This document shows, piece after piece, positions 14,223 through 23,721 of a stretch of DNA of 33,032 bases. The notes beneath the pieces are model-generated. The model saw only the letters and a program-made list of their open reading frames with translations. It was not told the origin of the DNA and did not search any database. Location: positions 1-33,032 of the forward strand of contig JAAENG010000399.1 in assembly GCA_024224665.1 (NCBI GenBank). The letters run 5' to 3'. The DNA is from Chloroflexota bacterium. GTDB taxonomy: Bacteria; Chloroflexota; Anaerolineae; J102. Position 1 is the first letter of the stretch. Each line of letters starts with the position of its first letter. A program made the position numbers and the translations under genes.

Positions 14223-15500
14223 TCAGGGATTTGCCGCTACTTGCCAGGCGGCGAGGGTCCTGGCCATTTCCGTGTAGAGTGCGCCTAATCCTGTCTGGTC
14301 AACGGTGTCGACGGCCGCTCCCACAAAGGCGGGTCTGGTTGCGAGGGCGATGTGGGCCAGCATGCGCAGGAAGCGTGGCGTGGCGCCGGCCTCTGCCGTC
14401 AGCAAGACCTCTAAACCCCGTTCATGACAGGCGGAAACGGTTTCGATGATCTGGTGAAGGCTGCCGATGGCGGAACCATTGATATGCAGGGATTGCAGCC
14501 CGGTGGTCTCGGCCATGGTCGCTGCCTGAGCTGCCGAAAAGATCTCGCCCGCCACCAGGGTGACGTTCATATTACGAAAGCGCAGGAAATCCCGTAGCTC
14601 TCGCAATAAAGCCGCTGATTCGGGGCCGGCGTTGCCGGAGATATTCTCGATCCTCAGGGGAAGTGGCTTCGCTGCTTGTTCCAATCCTGCCAGGGCTCCG
14701 AGCAACTTACCGCTCTGCCCCGCATACAGTTCTGCCATACCACCGCGCACATCGACGTGAATGTGGGGCGTCGCCTCGGGTTGGACTTTTTGCAGATGTG
14801 ATCGCACACCTCGTACAAAGCGCTGGAGGATGTGACAATCTTCTCCCAGAACCTGTACTGGCTCCCCCTCCGGTACCTGGTACCCGACCGTTGCAATCGT
14901 CCGACCAATAGCTTGCAATGACTGCAGGGGGGCGTGAGTGTCGATCCGGGCATGCAAGGGCAGGGTGGCTTCGGCCGGCGCCAGACCATACGCTTCCGCG
15001 ACGTACTCTGCCACCGTAAACTGGCGTGGGTGGGCGGCGGCGCTCAAGATCGCCTGCTCCAGGCAAGAGCGCAAGGCCGGGCGCAGGGGGAATGGTGGGT
15101 TCACGCCAGGAGTTGGGGATACATTTGCCGCCGGGCGCAGTTTGCCGGTAAACAGGTCCCGGCGAGAAATCGCTTGTAGCGAGGGTGGTGTTGCGGCCTC
15201 GGGTTGCTCGTTACCATCTGGCAGTGAGGCGCTGAGATCGCCGATAAGCAAGGCCAGGTCGGGGAAGCTGGTGAGTGGCCGCCCAATCAGTGCCGGCGCC
15301 AGCCTCTCCAGCAGCCAATCCTCGATACCGGCGACTTCACCTTCGCTCAACGGACGCGTCCAGGTATGATCTCCCCAATAAGCTGGTACGCTACGCTCTC
15401 CCGCCAACACGATGCCTACCGAAATCGAAGCAATCACGCCGCCGGCAGTGCGCTGCAATCCAGGTATGAAAAGCAATTTTTCGATCAGAGGCGAAGGCAT
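14223..15500 (-). CDS. Methylaspartate ammonia-lyase-like protein with degenerate active site
   Basis: 425 aa from ATG 15500; the track start (GTG 15593) adds 31 residues that look non-conserved. Resemblance to methylaspartate ammonia-lyase (enolase superfamily) is seen in LFIPGL near the start, PHIHVDVRG (enzyme HIDVYG), AAKPLPLRIEN (AAKPFHLRIEG) and the spacing between them. As I recall the family, metal ligands are Asp (HIDV), Glu (RIE) and Asp (VADE), with catalytic Lys in QIKTPD and a His. Here VADE is VAGE, QIK is HIN, and the His region reads GYQ. The protein is therefore probably not a normal ammonia-lyase; a changed activity or a non-catalytic role is inferred. It is the last gene of the transporter operon. 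Confidence 0.7.
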   Translation of the reverse strand: MPSPLIEKLLFIPGLQRTAGGVIASISVGIVLAGERSVPAYWGDHTWTRPLSEGEVAGIEDWLLERLAPALIGRPLTSFPDLALLIGDLSASLPDGNEQPEAATPPSLQAISRRDLFTGKLRPAANVSPTPGVNPPFPLRPALRSCLEQAILSAAAHPRQFTVAEYVAEAYGLAPAEATLPLHARIDTHAPLQSLQAIGRTIATVGYQVPEGEPVQVLGEDCHILQRFVRGVRSHLQKVQPEATPHIHVDVRGGMAELYAGQSGKLLGALAGLEQAAKPLPLRIENISGNAGPESAALLRELRDFLRFRNMNVTLVAGEIFSAAQAATMAETTGLQSLHINGSAIGSLHQIIETVSACHERGLEVLLTAEAGATPRFLRMLAHIALATRPAFVGAAVDTVDQTGLGALYTEMARTLAAWQVAANP

Positions 15501-15623
15501 CAGCAAGGTCGGACTGGCGGGTGTGCTGTCAGGGTTAGTTCTGATCGATCCACAACGCAAGGAACACGAGGGCCGGGTCGTGTCCCTTGCCACAAGTTCA
15601 TATTAGATGAGCGTTCGTTTCTG

Positions 15624-16280
15624 TCAGACCACGCTACGCATATCGATGATTTCTTGGTCTGGGATCTGGCCTAGAACGCCTTGCACCTCTGCCAAGGTGA
15701 CGCCCGGGATTTTCAGCACCAGGTCATAGGAATCAGGTTGTTTACGGGGGGGGAAGCTGCCGATACCCATCACACCCCAGCCCTGTTCCGAGATGGCGGA
15801 CATCACCTTGTTGAACTCACCCTTTCGATTTGGCATTCGCACGGTGACACGCACGCCCTCGGCCGGTAGACCCAACATCATCTGAAAGGATTTCAGAAGA
15901 TCGGTTTCGGTGATGATGCCGACCACGACATCCTCTCGGATAACCGGCAGGCAACCGATCTTGTGATCCGTCATCAGCCTGGCTGCGCGCTCAACCGTCT
16001 TGTTTGGTTCGACGGTCTTCACAAGTTCAGCTTTGAGCATGATCTGCTTCGCCGTTGTTTCTGTGAGACGTCGCGAGATCTCCCAGATATTGAGGCTGCC
16101 CAACTCATCAGGTTTCAAGGCCAAACGCTGGCGGGTGATCAGCCCCTCCAGATGTTTACCGCTGCCGGCGACAGGCACGTGGCGAATGTGGTTTTCGGCC
16201 ATGATCTTCTGCGCTTCAGCCGCAGGTGTTTGGGGCGAGATCATGATGGGATGACGTGTCATGCAGTCTTTGACCAGCAT
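15624..16280 (-). CDS. CBS-pair protein with C-terminal ACT-like domain
   Basis: 218 aa. Two CBS motifs are visible at residues 1-53 (MLVKDCMTRHPIMISP, HIRHVPV, GLITRQRL) and 78-133 (AKQIMLKAELVKTVEP, HKIGCLPVI, GIITETDLL), followed by an ACT-like domain (VRVTVRMPNRKGEFNKVMSAI). This order resembles AcuB-type proteins. CBS pairs bind adenosine nucleotides, and ACT domains bind small ligands such as amino acids, so a sensory or regulatory role is likely. It starts 4 bases after the fused ATPase gene of the ABC transporter and probably belongs to that operon. In glycine betaine transporters CBS domains gate the ATPase; here the domain is a separate protein, and a similar role is speculation. 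Confidence 0.88.
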   Translation of the reverse strand: MLVKDCMTRHPIMISPQTPAAEAQKIMAENHIRHVPVAGSGKHLEGLITRQRLALKPDELGSLNIWEISRRLTETTAKQIMLKAELVKTVEPNKTVERAARLMTDHKIGCLPVIREDVVVGIITETDLLKSFQMMLGLPAEGVRVTVRMPNRKGEFNKVMSAISEQGWGVMGIGSFPPRKQPDSYDLVLKIPGVTLAEVQGVLGQIPDQEIIDMRSVV

Positions 16281-16284
16281 CGTA

Positions 16285-18417
16285 TTAGTCCTCTTTCACT
16301 TGAGTGATGACAGGGTCGAACGTATTTAATGTCTCGAGAGGGATATGGCAAAAAATGCGGTGGCCGCTCTCAATCTGGCGCCAGGGGGGTAGTTCCTGTT
16401 CGCAGATCTTACCTTCATCAGGTAGAAGATGGCGCCGCGGGCAGCGAGTGTGGAAACGGCATCCGCTGGGCGGGCTGATGGCGCTGGGCACATTGCCTTC
16501 CAAGCGGATATGTTTTTGCTGCACGGTGGGATCGGGGATGGGAACGGCGGAGAGCAAGGCCTCGGTGTAGGGATGGTAGGGAGGGGCATATATCGCATCG
16601 GCAGGTCCGATCTCCATGATCTGCCCCAGGTACATGACAGCGACGTCATCTGAGAAAAAGCGCACCACACTGAGGTCATGGGCAATGAAGATCATGGTTG
16701 TACCCACATCGCTCTGAACCTCGAGCAGCAGGTTGAGGATGGCTGCCTGCACCGAGACATCGAGAGCACTGACCGGCTCGTCGCAGAGGACGAGATCAGG
16801 CCGGCTGGCTAAGGCTCTGGCAATGCCGACGCGTTGTTTTTCGCCACCACTAAGCTGGCGAGGCAGACGGTCGTAGTAGTTTTCTCCCAGGCGCATCTCC
16901 TGCAATAGTTTGATAACCTCGCCCCGAACCTGCTCTTTGGGCACGGTGCCGAAACGAATCATAGGGCGGCCGATCTGATCCCCAACCGTGTAGGCAGGGT
17001 TCATGGTGGAGTCAGGATTTTGGAAAACCATCTGCAACTCTTGGATGAGCAGGTTGTCGCGCCCCGATAGGTCACCGGTGATGTCAAAACCCAGGAACTG
17101 TGCTTCGCCTGCGGTGCTCTCTTCCAGCCCGATCAAGGTCTTGATTAGCGTGCTCTTGCCACAACCGGACTCACCCACCACACCCAGCGTCTTACCCCGC
17201 CTCACCGTAAAGCTGGCATCCTCGACCGCTTTTACATGCCGTTTTTCAGTTCTACCGAGCACATCCCTCAACGAACTGCCCTGCACATCATAATATTTTT
17301 TCAAGCCGTCCACAACCAGGATTGGCTCGGCTTCGCCGTTACCCGCAGTCAAAGTGGGGAGTTCGAGTTCTTCCGGAGGCGTCCATAGGGCGGGATCGAT
17401 ATCTTCGGCAAAGTGACAACGTACGGCAACACCATTGGGCATACTACGAATTTGCGGCCGCTCTTCCAGGCAGCGGTCTTGAGTATAATCGCAGCGCGGG
17501 TTGAAAACACAACCAACAGGTCGGTTGGCCGGGGGTGGTACTCGGCCGATGATAGGATAGAGGATACTGCTGGCTTTGTCTGCGCCCAGTTTGGGCACGC
17601 AGCGCATCAGTCCCTGGGTGTAAGGATGTTGCGGTCTCTTGTAAATCTGCTCCACTGTTCCCCGTTCGACCATCTCTCCGGCATACATCACGCCCACCTG
17701 GTTACAAACCCGGGCGACGACGCCAAGATTGTGAGTGATGTACATGATGGCTGTGTCGAAATCCCGACGCAGTTCGGCGATGAGGTCGAGTACTGCCGCC
17801 TCTACCGTTACGTCGAGGGCTGTTGTAGGCTCATCCATAATAAGCAGGGCTGGATTGTTTAGCAAGGCCATGGCAATCACCACGCGTTGCTGTTGGCCGC
17901 CCGATATCTGGTGAGGATAACGCTTCATGACATTGGCGGCATCGGGCATGTAGACCCGCTCCAGCATCTCCACGCAGCGTTTAGCCGCGTCATCATCACT
18001 CATCCCCCTGTGAACTGTGAGCACTTCCTTCATCTGGTCGCCCAAGCGCATGGAGGGGTTCAGTGCCTGCATCGGATCCTGATAGACCATGGCGATCTGG
18101 TCACCCCGCAGTTGCCGCAGTTCCTCGCCGCCCTTACCCACCAGTTCCTGGCCCAGGAATTTGATAGATCCCCGTTTCACATAGCCGTTGGCGCCCAAGA
18201 AATTGACAATAGCCCAGGCTACCGTGCTCTTGCCACAGCCCGATTCGCCGACGATGCCATAGGATTCGCCGCGGTTGATCTCAAAGGAGACGTTTTGCAC
18301 GGCCTCGATCTCGCCGCCACGCACTTTATAGGCGACCGCAAGATCCTCAAGTTTGAGTACGGGGCCTACCTTGCTGACATCCTCGGTTACGCTCCAATCC
18401 ACTGTTGTTTCAGCCAT
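16285..18417 (-). CDS. Fused DppD-DppF peptide-type ABC transporter ATPase
   Basis: 710 aa with two complete ABC ATPase halves. Half one has Walker [10 protein letters not shown] at residues 57-65, signature ISGGQQQR and Walker [13 protein letters not shown]. Half two has a second [17 protein letters not shown] and [12 protein letters not shown]. Each half ends with the oligopeptide-transporter C-terminal Cys motif ([15 protein letters not shown] and [11 protein letters not shown]), which can bind an iron-sulphur cluster in some homologues. The fusion replaces the usual separate DppD and DppF. AGGAG lies 6 bases before the ATG. It energises the permeases encoded just upstream and is followed within 4 bases by the CBS-ACT gene. 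Confidence 0.95.
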   Translation of the reverse strand: MAETTVDWSVTEDVSKVGPVLKLEDLAVAYKVRGGEIEAVQNVSFEINRGESYGIVGESGCGKSTVAWAIVNFLGANGYVKRGSIKFLGQELVGKGGEELRQLRGDQIAMVYQDPMQALNPSMRLGDQMKEVLTVHRGMSDDDAAKRCVEMLERVYMPDAANVMKRYPHQISGGQQQRVVIAMALLNNPALLIMDEPTTALDVTVEAAVLDLIAELRRDFDTAIMYITHNLGVVARVCNQVGVMYAGEMVERGTVEQIYKRPQHPYTQGLMRCVPKLGADKASSILYPIIGRVPPPANRPVGCVFNPRCDYTQDRCLEERPQIRSMPNGVAVRCHFAEDIDPALWTPPEELELPTLTAGNGEAEPILVVDGLKKYYDVQGSSLRDVLGRTEKRHVKAVEDASFTVRRGKTLGVVGESGCGKSTLIKTLIGLEESTAGEAQFLGFDITGDLSGRDNLLIQELQMVFQNPDSTMNPAYTVGDQIGRPMIRFGTVPKEQVRGEVIKLLQEMRLGENYYDRLPRQLSGGEKQRVGIARALASRPDLVLCDEPVSALDVSVQAAILNLLLEVQSDVGTTMIFIAHDLSVVRFFSDDVAVMYLGQIMEIGPADAIYAPPYHPYTEALLSAVPIPDPTVQQKHIRLEGNVPSAISPPSGCRFHTRCPRRHLLPDEGKICEQELPPWRQIESGHRIFCHIPLETLNTFDPVITQVKED

Positions 18418-18601
18418 AGAGACTCCTCAGTGACTCATTTGATTTGCTTTTCGGTTTGCTGGGCAGGGTTGACATTTGAGATTATCGATTGAAATCGTGG
18501 TCTGTGAGACAGGTGGCCGCAGGCCAGCCAACGCTGAAAAGGCAATCTGCACCCTGATTAGTCCCTCCATGCAGGTGAACAGGCCGCCGATCTGATAACA
18601 G

Positions 18602-19858
18602 CTATTTCTGATATCTCGTTAGTTCTTCTCGCATACCATCTGCAAACAGATTCAGGCCAATGACCAGCGATGCGATGGCAACAGCGGGCGGGATCACGGC
18701 CCAGGGATGGACGAAAATGAATTTGCGCGCCTCGTTGACCATGTTGCCCCAGTCAGGATCAGGTGGGGGTAATCCGATGCCCAGAAAGCCCAGCGTGCCG
18801 ATGGCGAAAATGGCGTAGCCTACGCGTAACATGGCATCAACCAAAATAGGCCCGCGGGCATTGGGGAAGATCTCGCGGAACATGATGTAGGTGGGGCTCT
18901 CTCCCCGGGTTTCTGCGGCGGCAATGTAGTCTCGAGTCTTGATATCGAGGGCGAGACTGCGCACCAGGCGGGCAACGCCAGGCGCGCCCGTTACCGTGAT
19001 AGCGAAGATCACAACCACGTCCCCTTGTTCCAGGGCAGTGATGATCACCAGATAAAGGACGATGGCGGGGAAGGCGACCATGGCATCCAGCACCTGCATG
19101 ATGCTCTGGTCCCACCAGCCGCCACGAAAAGCGGCGTTGAGGCCCAGAAAAGAACCGACCACGAGCGCGCCAAACACGCCCCAAAGAGCCACGCCTATAG
19201 GTAAGGTAATGGCAGGGAGTTCAAGGGATTGTAGGGGTATAGAGATGGCCACCAGTGCGATCGCGAGCGCCAGGCTACCGCTCCACACGATCATTGTATC
19301 TCTATAGTCGTAACGTTTTGCAGTAAGCCAACCATAGATGAATACCGCACCATAGACAAGGAGAGAGAGAATGATCAGGCCGATGTTCACGCTGCCAATG
19401 AGTAAGGCCAGACCCACCAAGACCAGGAGGACCAGGGCGAGTAGAAGCACTCGCGTTGAGAACCGCCGTTTGAGGACGACAAGGGGATAGAAGATACAGG
19501 CGGCGCCGGGTATCAATGCCAGCACCAATATCAGATTACCGGCTGTTGTATCTGGCAGGCGGGTCTTGAGCAAAATGACCTGGGTGCCCGCCATCAGTCG
19601 CGACATGAGATCCCGACCTAAGTGATCGGTGCCCAACCAATTGACCGAATTAGGTAGCAGGTTCTGTTCGAAAAGCGTGGAATTCGGCGGGTAGGGCGTC
19701 CAAAATATGGAGACGATACCAAGGAGAAACCAGAATAGAACGATGATCAGGCCGACGGTAGCGACTCGTGAGTCGAAAACAATCGAGAGGCTGTCCCAGA
19801 AACTCTTCAAGCGGGAGGGTTTGGGAGATGCGCCGGCTGTGGGTTGTGCTACGGCCAT
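18602..19858 (-). CDS. ABC transporter permease DppC-like, with extra membrane segments
   Basis: 418 aa from ATG 19858, preceded by AGGAG at good spacing; the track start (19915) is 19 codons too early. TM1 is near residues 33-53 (VATVGLIIVLFWFLLGIV), followed by NWLGTDHLGRD, the hallmark of DppC/OppC permeases. The normal core resumes at GVALWGVFGALVVGSF and contains the EAA-loop segment near AAAETRGES. Between them, about residues 97-218, is an insertion of roughly 120 residues with four more hydrophobic stretches (for example LLLALVLLVLVGLALLI). Usual DppC proteins are near 300 aa. It follows a heptamer repeat array and a terminator-like hairpin after dppB. Confidence 0.9.
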   Translation of the reverse strand: MAVAQPTAGASPKPSRLKSFWDSLSIVFDSRVATVGLIIVLFWFLLGIVSIFWTPYPPNSTLFEQNLLPNSVNWLGTDHLGRDLMSRLMAGTQVILLKTRLPDTTAGNLILVLALIPGAACIFYPLVVLKRRFSTRVLLLALVLLVLVGLALLIGSVNIGLIILSLLVYGAVFIYGWLTAKRYDYRDTMIVWSGSLALAIALVAISIPLQSLELPAITLPIGVALWGVFGALVVGSFLGLNAAFRGGWWDQSIMQVLDAMVAFPAIVLYLVIITALEQGDVVVIFAITVTGAPGVARLVRSLALDIKTRDYIAAAETRGESPTYIMFREIFPNARGPILVDAMLRVGYAIFAIGTLGFLGIGLPPPDPDWGNMVNEARKFIFVHPWAVIPPAVAIASLVIGLNLFADGMREELTRYQK

Positions 19859-19933
19859 AAAGGAACTCCTGTCTGGAGGATGTCGGCTAGATGCCGACAC
19901 TTGACAGCATCGCAAGGTAACGGTTTACTTTGC

Positions 19934-19982
19934 TGCGTGTTGCGTGTTGCGTGTTGCGTGTTGCGTGTTGCGTGTTGCGTGT
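19934..19982. repeat. Tandem heptamer array TGCGTGT x7
   Basis: Seven perfect copies of TGCGTGT lie between dppB and dppC, about 75 bases upstream of the dppC start. The unit is identical to the variant unit at 806-819 and to the unit at 30928. Confidence 0.95.
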
Positions 19983-19988
19983 TGGCAT

Positions 19989-20022
19989 TAAAAAACGGAA
20001 AATATGGTTAAGCGATAGTTAC

Positions 20023-20031
<9 letters not shown>
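19989..20031 (-). terminator. Terminator-like hairpin at the dppB 3' end
   Basis: On the minus strand, TATGGTTA and TAACCATA form an 8-bp perfect stem (13-base loop) that includes the dppB stop codon, and it is followed by TTTTCCGTTTTTT. The stem is AT-rich, so termination would be partial. This suggests lower expression of dppC than dppB, or protection of the upstream message. Confidence 0.45.
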
Positions 20032-21321
<1,290 letters not shown>

Positions 21322-21345
21322 AACTGCACTCCACGGTTGTCGGTG

Positions 21346-21373
21346 ATCGGTGATCGGTCAACCGATCACCGAT
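21346..21373 (-). promoter_or_regulatory. Intercistronic hairpin upstream of dppB
   Basis: ATCGGTGATCGGT pairs perfectly with ACCGATCACCGAT (13-bp arms, 2 bases between, so effectively a 12-bp stem). It lies between the SBP stop and the dppB start. The left arm begins inside two copies of CGGTGAT, again a heptamer. Confidence 0.6.
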
Positions 21374-21376
21374 AAA

Positions 21377-21415
21377 GAGTAGTGGAACAAAACGAAGCGT
21401 TCTGCTCCACTACTC
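21377..21415 (-). promoter_or_regulatory. Second intercistronic hairpin downstream of the SBP gene
   Basis: GAGTAGTGGA pairs with TCCACTACTC (10-bp perfect outer stem), extended inward to an AACG/CGTT pair with two mismatches and a 3-base loop. Hairpins after a substrate-binding-protein gene often lower readthrough and protect the SBP message, giving an excess of binding protein over permease. That role is inferred here. Confidence 0.6.
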
Positions 21416-21435
21416 AAACAAATGGACGAATGGAA

Positions 21436-23193
21436 TCAGGCTTGCTTCCAGACCTTGTTCATCAAGTAGTAGGCAGTGGGATGGGCTACCACGTTTTGGA
21501 ATTCCTTCCCCGTGATGTTCCACACGTTCTTCCAGAAGCTGTTACCTAAGGGGCCATGATCCTGCATGATGTCTTCCATCTTGCAGAAAATCGAGCGTCG
21601 AGCCTCGACATCCAGCGTCGCCTGAGCCTCGATCAATAATTGGGTGAACTCATCATCAAACCAGCGGGTCTCGTTCCAGGCGCCGATGGATTCCTCAGTA
21701 TAGGCCATGGCCGGGACCATGGTGCCCAACGGTCGGTGCGTCCAGGAGGTGATGCCCAATGGCACTTCCGTCCACCGATCCCAATAACCGCCCGGTTCGG
21801 TAATATCCAGACTGATTTCAAATCCTGCCGGTGCGGCCAGTTCCTTCAAGGTCTGGGCGATTTCAGGTTCAGCCTGATCGTTCTTGGTCGCCAGCGAGAC
21901 CTTCAGCGGTAACGAGATGCCCTTTTCAGCAGCGTATTCTTCCAGCAGCGCTTTGGCCTGATCAGGATCATAGGCTGGAATCGGTTTCTCGCAGTACGCC
22001 GGGTGAATGGGGGCGAAGTGGGCGTCGATGGATTCTTCTCCCTCACTGAAGTAGGCAAGTTGCAAGATCTTGGCGCGATCCTGGCAGAGCTTAAGGGCTG
22101 TGCGTACGCGATTGTCATCCCACGGTTCCAAATCCACTCGCATGCGCAGGATCAGGCATTGGGCGGTGCTGGCGGGGCGGACAATCAGGTCGGCATTGTC
22201 TTTCAATGCCTGGAAGTCGCTGGGACGCGGGTCGTAGAGCGTGTCCACCTGGCCCGACTGCAAGGCGGCCACGCCGGCATCCTTGTCGGTGGAGACGAAG
22301 ATCAGTTCGTCTAAGTAGGGCAGGGGGTCGCCATCCTCGCCATTTTGCCAGTAATCCTCGCGGCGTTTGAATCTGGCGCGCTCGCCTTCGGCATACTCTT
22401 CGAGTAGGAAGGCGCCGGTGCCAACGGGCTGTTTGATGAGATCACCTTCAAAGTCACGATGAAGGATGACACCCGGATAGTGGAAAAGGCTTTCGGGAAT
22501 GGCGATGTCCGCATTGAGCAGGTGGAGACGAATGTGATAGTCATCAACCTTCTGGACGTTTGACATTCCGCCCAAAACCGTCACCACCTCCTCCTCATCC
22601 ACTATATCCACTATTATCTTCTTCAGCGACGACAGCAGCGCCAGCATCGAAGAACCGACATCGGGATTGAGCCACTCGCCCATGGTAAACATGACGTCGT
22701 CGGCTGTGAGATCATCACCATTATTGAATTTAATCCCTTGCTTCAGGAACAGATCCCAGGTCTTGACATCTTCGCTCGCTTCCCATTTATCCAGTAGTAG
22801 CGGCCGGGTGATGTTATCCGATCCCGTCTCTGTTAGATATTCGTTCGTCTGACGGACGATGTTGGCGCCTTCCACCCAGGCTAGCCGGGCGGGATGGTCG
22901 AGAAGCTGTAGCGCCATCGAAGCCGTCCAGGTACCTCCACGCTGGGGGCCTGTGGCTGTGGGGCTGTCCGCAGGCGCACCCTCTTCTTCGGTGACGACCG
23001 TGGCAGCCGGCGCTGCTCCTCCACCACCACAGGCCGCAACAAAGGTTGCCGCCCCGGCAGACATGCCTAACAACGTGGCCATGCGTAGGAATTCACGGCG
23101 AGAGATACTTCCCTCGCTGAATTGGTCATATGCAACGGGAATGTAGGGATGGATGGCTTCCATCTTCTTCTTGTCGACCTCTGGCTTCTTCAC
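21436..23193 (-). CDS. Tat-exported lipoprotein substrate-binding protein of a peptide-type ABC transporter (SBP family 5)
   Basis: 585 aa starting at GTG 23193 behind AAGGAGG. A long N-region carries the Tat motif SRREFLRM (residues 31-38), followed by a hydrophobic stretch and lipobox VAAC with Cys55 as the lipid-anchored residue; a Gly/Ala linker follows. The body matches SBP_bac_5 proteins (TWDLFLKQGIKFNNGDDLTADDVMFT, PVGTGAFLLEEY), which bind peptides, opines, sugars or metal chelates. The lipoprotein probably captures a substrate outside the membrane and hands it to the DppB/DppC-like permease. First gene of the transporter operon; a 528-bp upstream gap holds regulatory candidates. Substrate unknown. 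Confidence 0.95.
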   Translation of the reverse strand: MKKPEVDKKKMEAIHPYIPVAYDQFSEGSISRREFLRMATLLGMSAGAATFVAACGGGGAAPAATVVTEEEGAPADSPTATGPQRGGTWTASMALQLLDHPARLAWVEGANIVRQTNEYLTETGSDNITRPLLLDKWEASEDVKTWDLFLKQGIKFNNGDDLTADDVMFTMGEWLNPDVGSSMLALLSSLKKIIVDIVDEEEVVTVLGGMSNVQKVDDYHIRLHLLNADIAIPESLFHYPGVILHRDFEGDLIKQPVGTGAFLLEEYAEGERARFKRREDYWQNGEDGDPLPYLDELIFVSTDKDAGVAALQSGQVDTLYDPRPSDFQALKDNADLIVRPASTAQCLILRMRVDLEPWDDNRVRTALKLCQDRAKILQLAYFSEGEESIDAHFAPIHPAYCEKPIPAYDPDQAKALLEEYAAEKGISLPLKVSLATKNDQAEPEIAQTLKELAAPAGFEISLDITEPGGYWDRWTEVPLGITSWTHRPLGTMVPAMAYTEESIGAWNETRWFDDEFTQLLIEAQATLDVEARRSIFCKMEDIMQDHGPLGNSFWKNVWNITGKEFQNVVAHPTAYYLMNKVWKQA

Positions 23194-23376
23194 AATAGCC
23201 TCCTTTTTGTGGCTAACGGTTGATATAGAGAGTATATCGATATGAGTTATGTCCCCGTTCTATTACGAAATTTCACCTCCTTGATAGATAAATAATCAGC
23301 TAGTCAGAGAAACACGAAAACACGACAATTCTATCAGTTTGAATAGATGCCATGGATTTTCTATTTTAAATGGCCA

Positions 23377-23392
23377 GTCCACAAAAGTGGAC
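23377..23392. promoter_or_regulatory. Inverted repeat GTCCAC-N4-GTGGAC upstream of the SBP gene
   Basis: A perfect 6-bp inverted repeat (GTCCAC AAAA GTGGAC) lies within the 12-bp sequence GGCCAGTCCACA (23372-23383), which recurs exactly at 23670-23681 in the same gap. This suggests two binding sites of one regulator. Confidence 0.45.
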
Positions 23393-23617
23393 AACTTTAC
23401 GAAATACTTGCGACTTTTACAGCTTTGCGTAAGAGGATGTTTGCAAAGTTAAGGTCGATGGAATGACAATATATCTGGCTCTTTTGCTTCGATTGTCGCC
23501 TGCCAGCATTCTTTCGCTTTGATCATGTCGTCTTCGTACGTCGAATTGCCCGAATGTGGATGAGCTTAATAGCGGTGGACTGACGGTCATCTGCGAAACA
23601 TTCATTGTATCGCTTGA

Positions 23618-23634
23618 GCAATACTATGTATTGC
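23618..23634. promoter_or_regulatory. Perfect 17-bp palindrome, operator candidate
   Basis: GCAATACTATGTATTGC has 7-bp perfect arms around TAT. On the minus strand it follows directly after a TTGACA-N17-TGTTAG promoter candidate, a position typical of a repressor site. Confidence 0.5.
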
Positions 23635-23663
23635 CTAACACGTTTGCGACATGTTACTGTCAA
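23635..23663 (-). promoter_or_regulatory. Promoter candidate upstream of the SBP operon
   Basis: Minus strand: consensus TTGACA (23658-23663), 17 bases, then a weak -10 TGTTAG (23635-23640). It would give a leader of about 430 bases before the SBP start. The rest of the 23194-23721 gap contains no gene I can support. Confidence 0.4.
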
Positions 23664-23685
23664 GGTATGGGCCAGTCCACATACC
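23664..23685. promoter_or_regulatory. Inverted repeat GGTATG-N10-CATACC containing GTCCAC
   Basis: GGTATG and CATACC flank the second copy of GGCCAGTCCACA, immediately upstream (minus strand) of the -35 box. A candidate activator or regulator site. Confidence 0.4.
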
Positions 23686-23721
23686 CGATCTTTCTAGAAC
23701 GAGTATAACACGAATACAATA

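Noticed and set aside
18418-18601. Possible small gene or RNA in the gap between dppC and the fused ATPase gene
   Set aside because: Only a 5-bp inverted repeat (TGGCC/GGCCA) and a TTGACA without a -10 box are seen; nothing supported.
23417-23605. 62-aa minus-strand ORF in the Zn-ADH to SBP gap
   Set aside because: No recognisable domain, low-complexity Ser/Arg content and no clear Shine-Dalgarno site; treated as leader or non-coding sequence.
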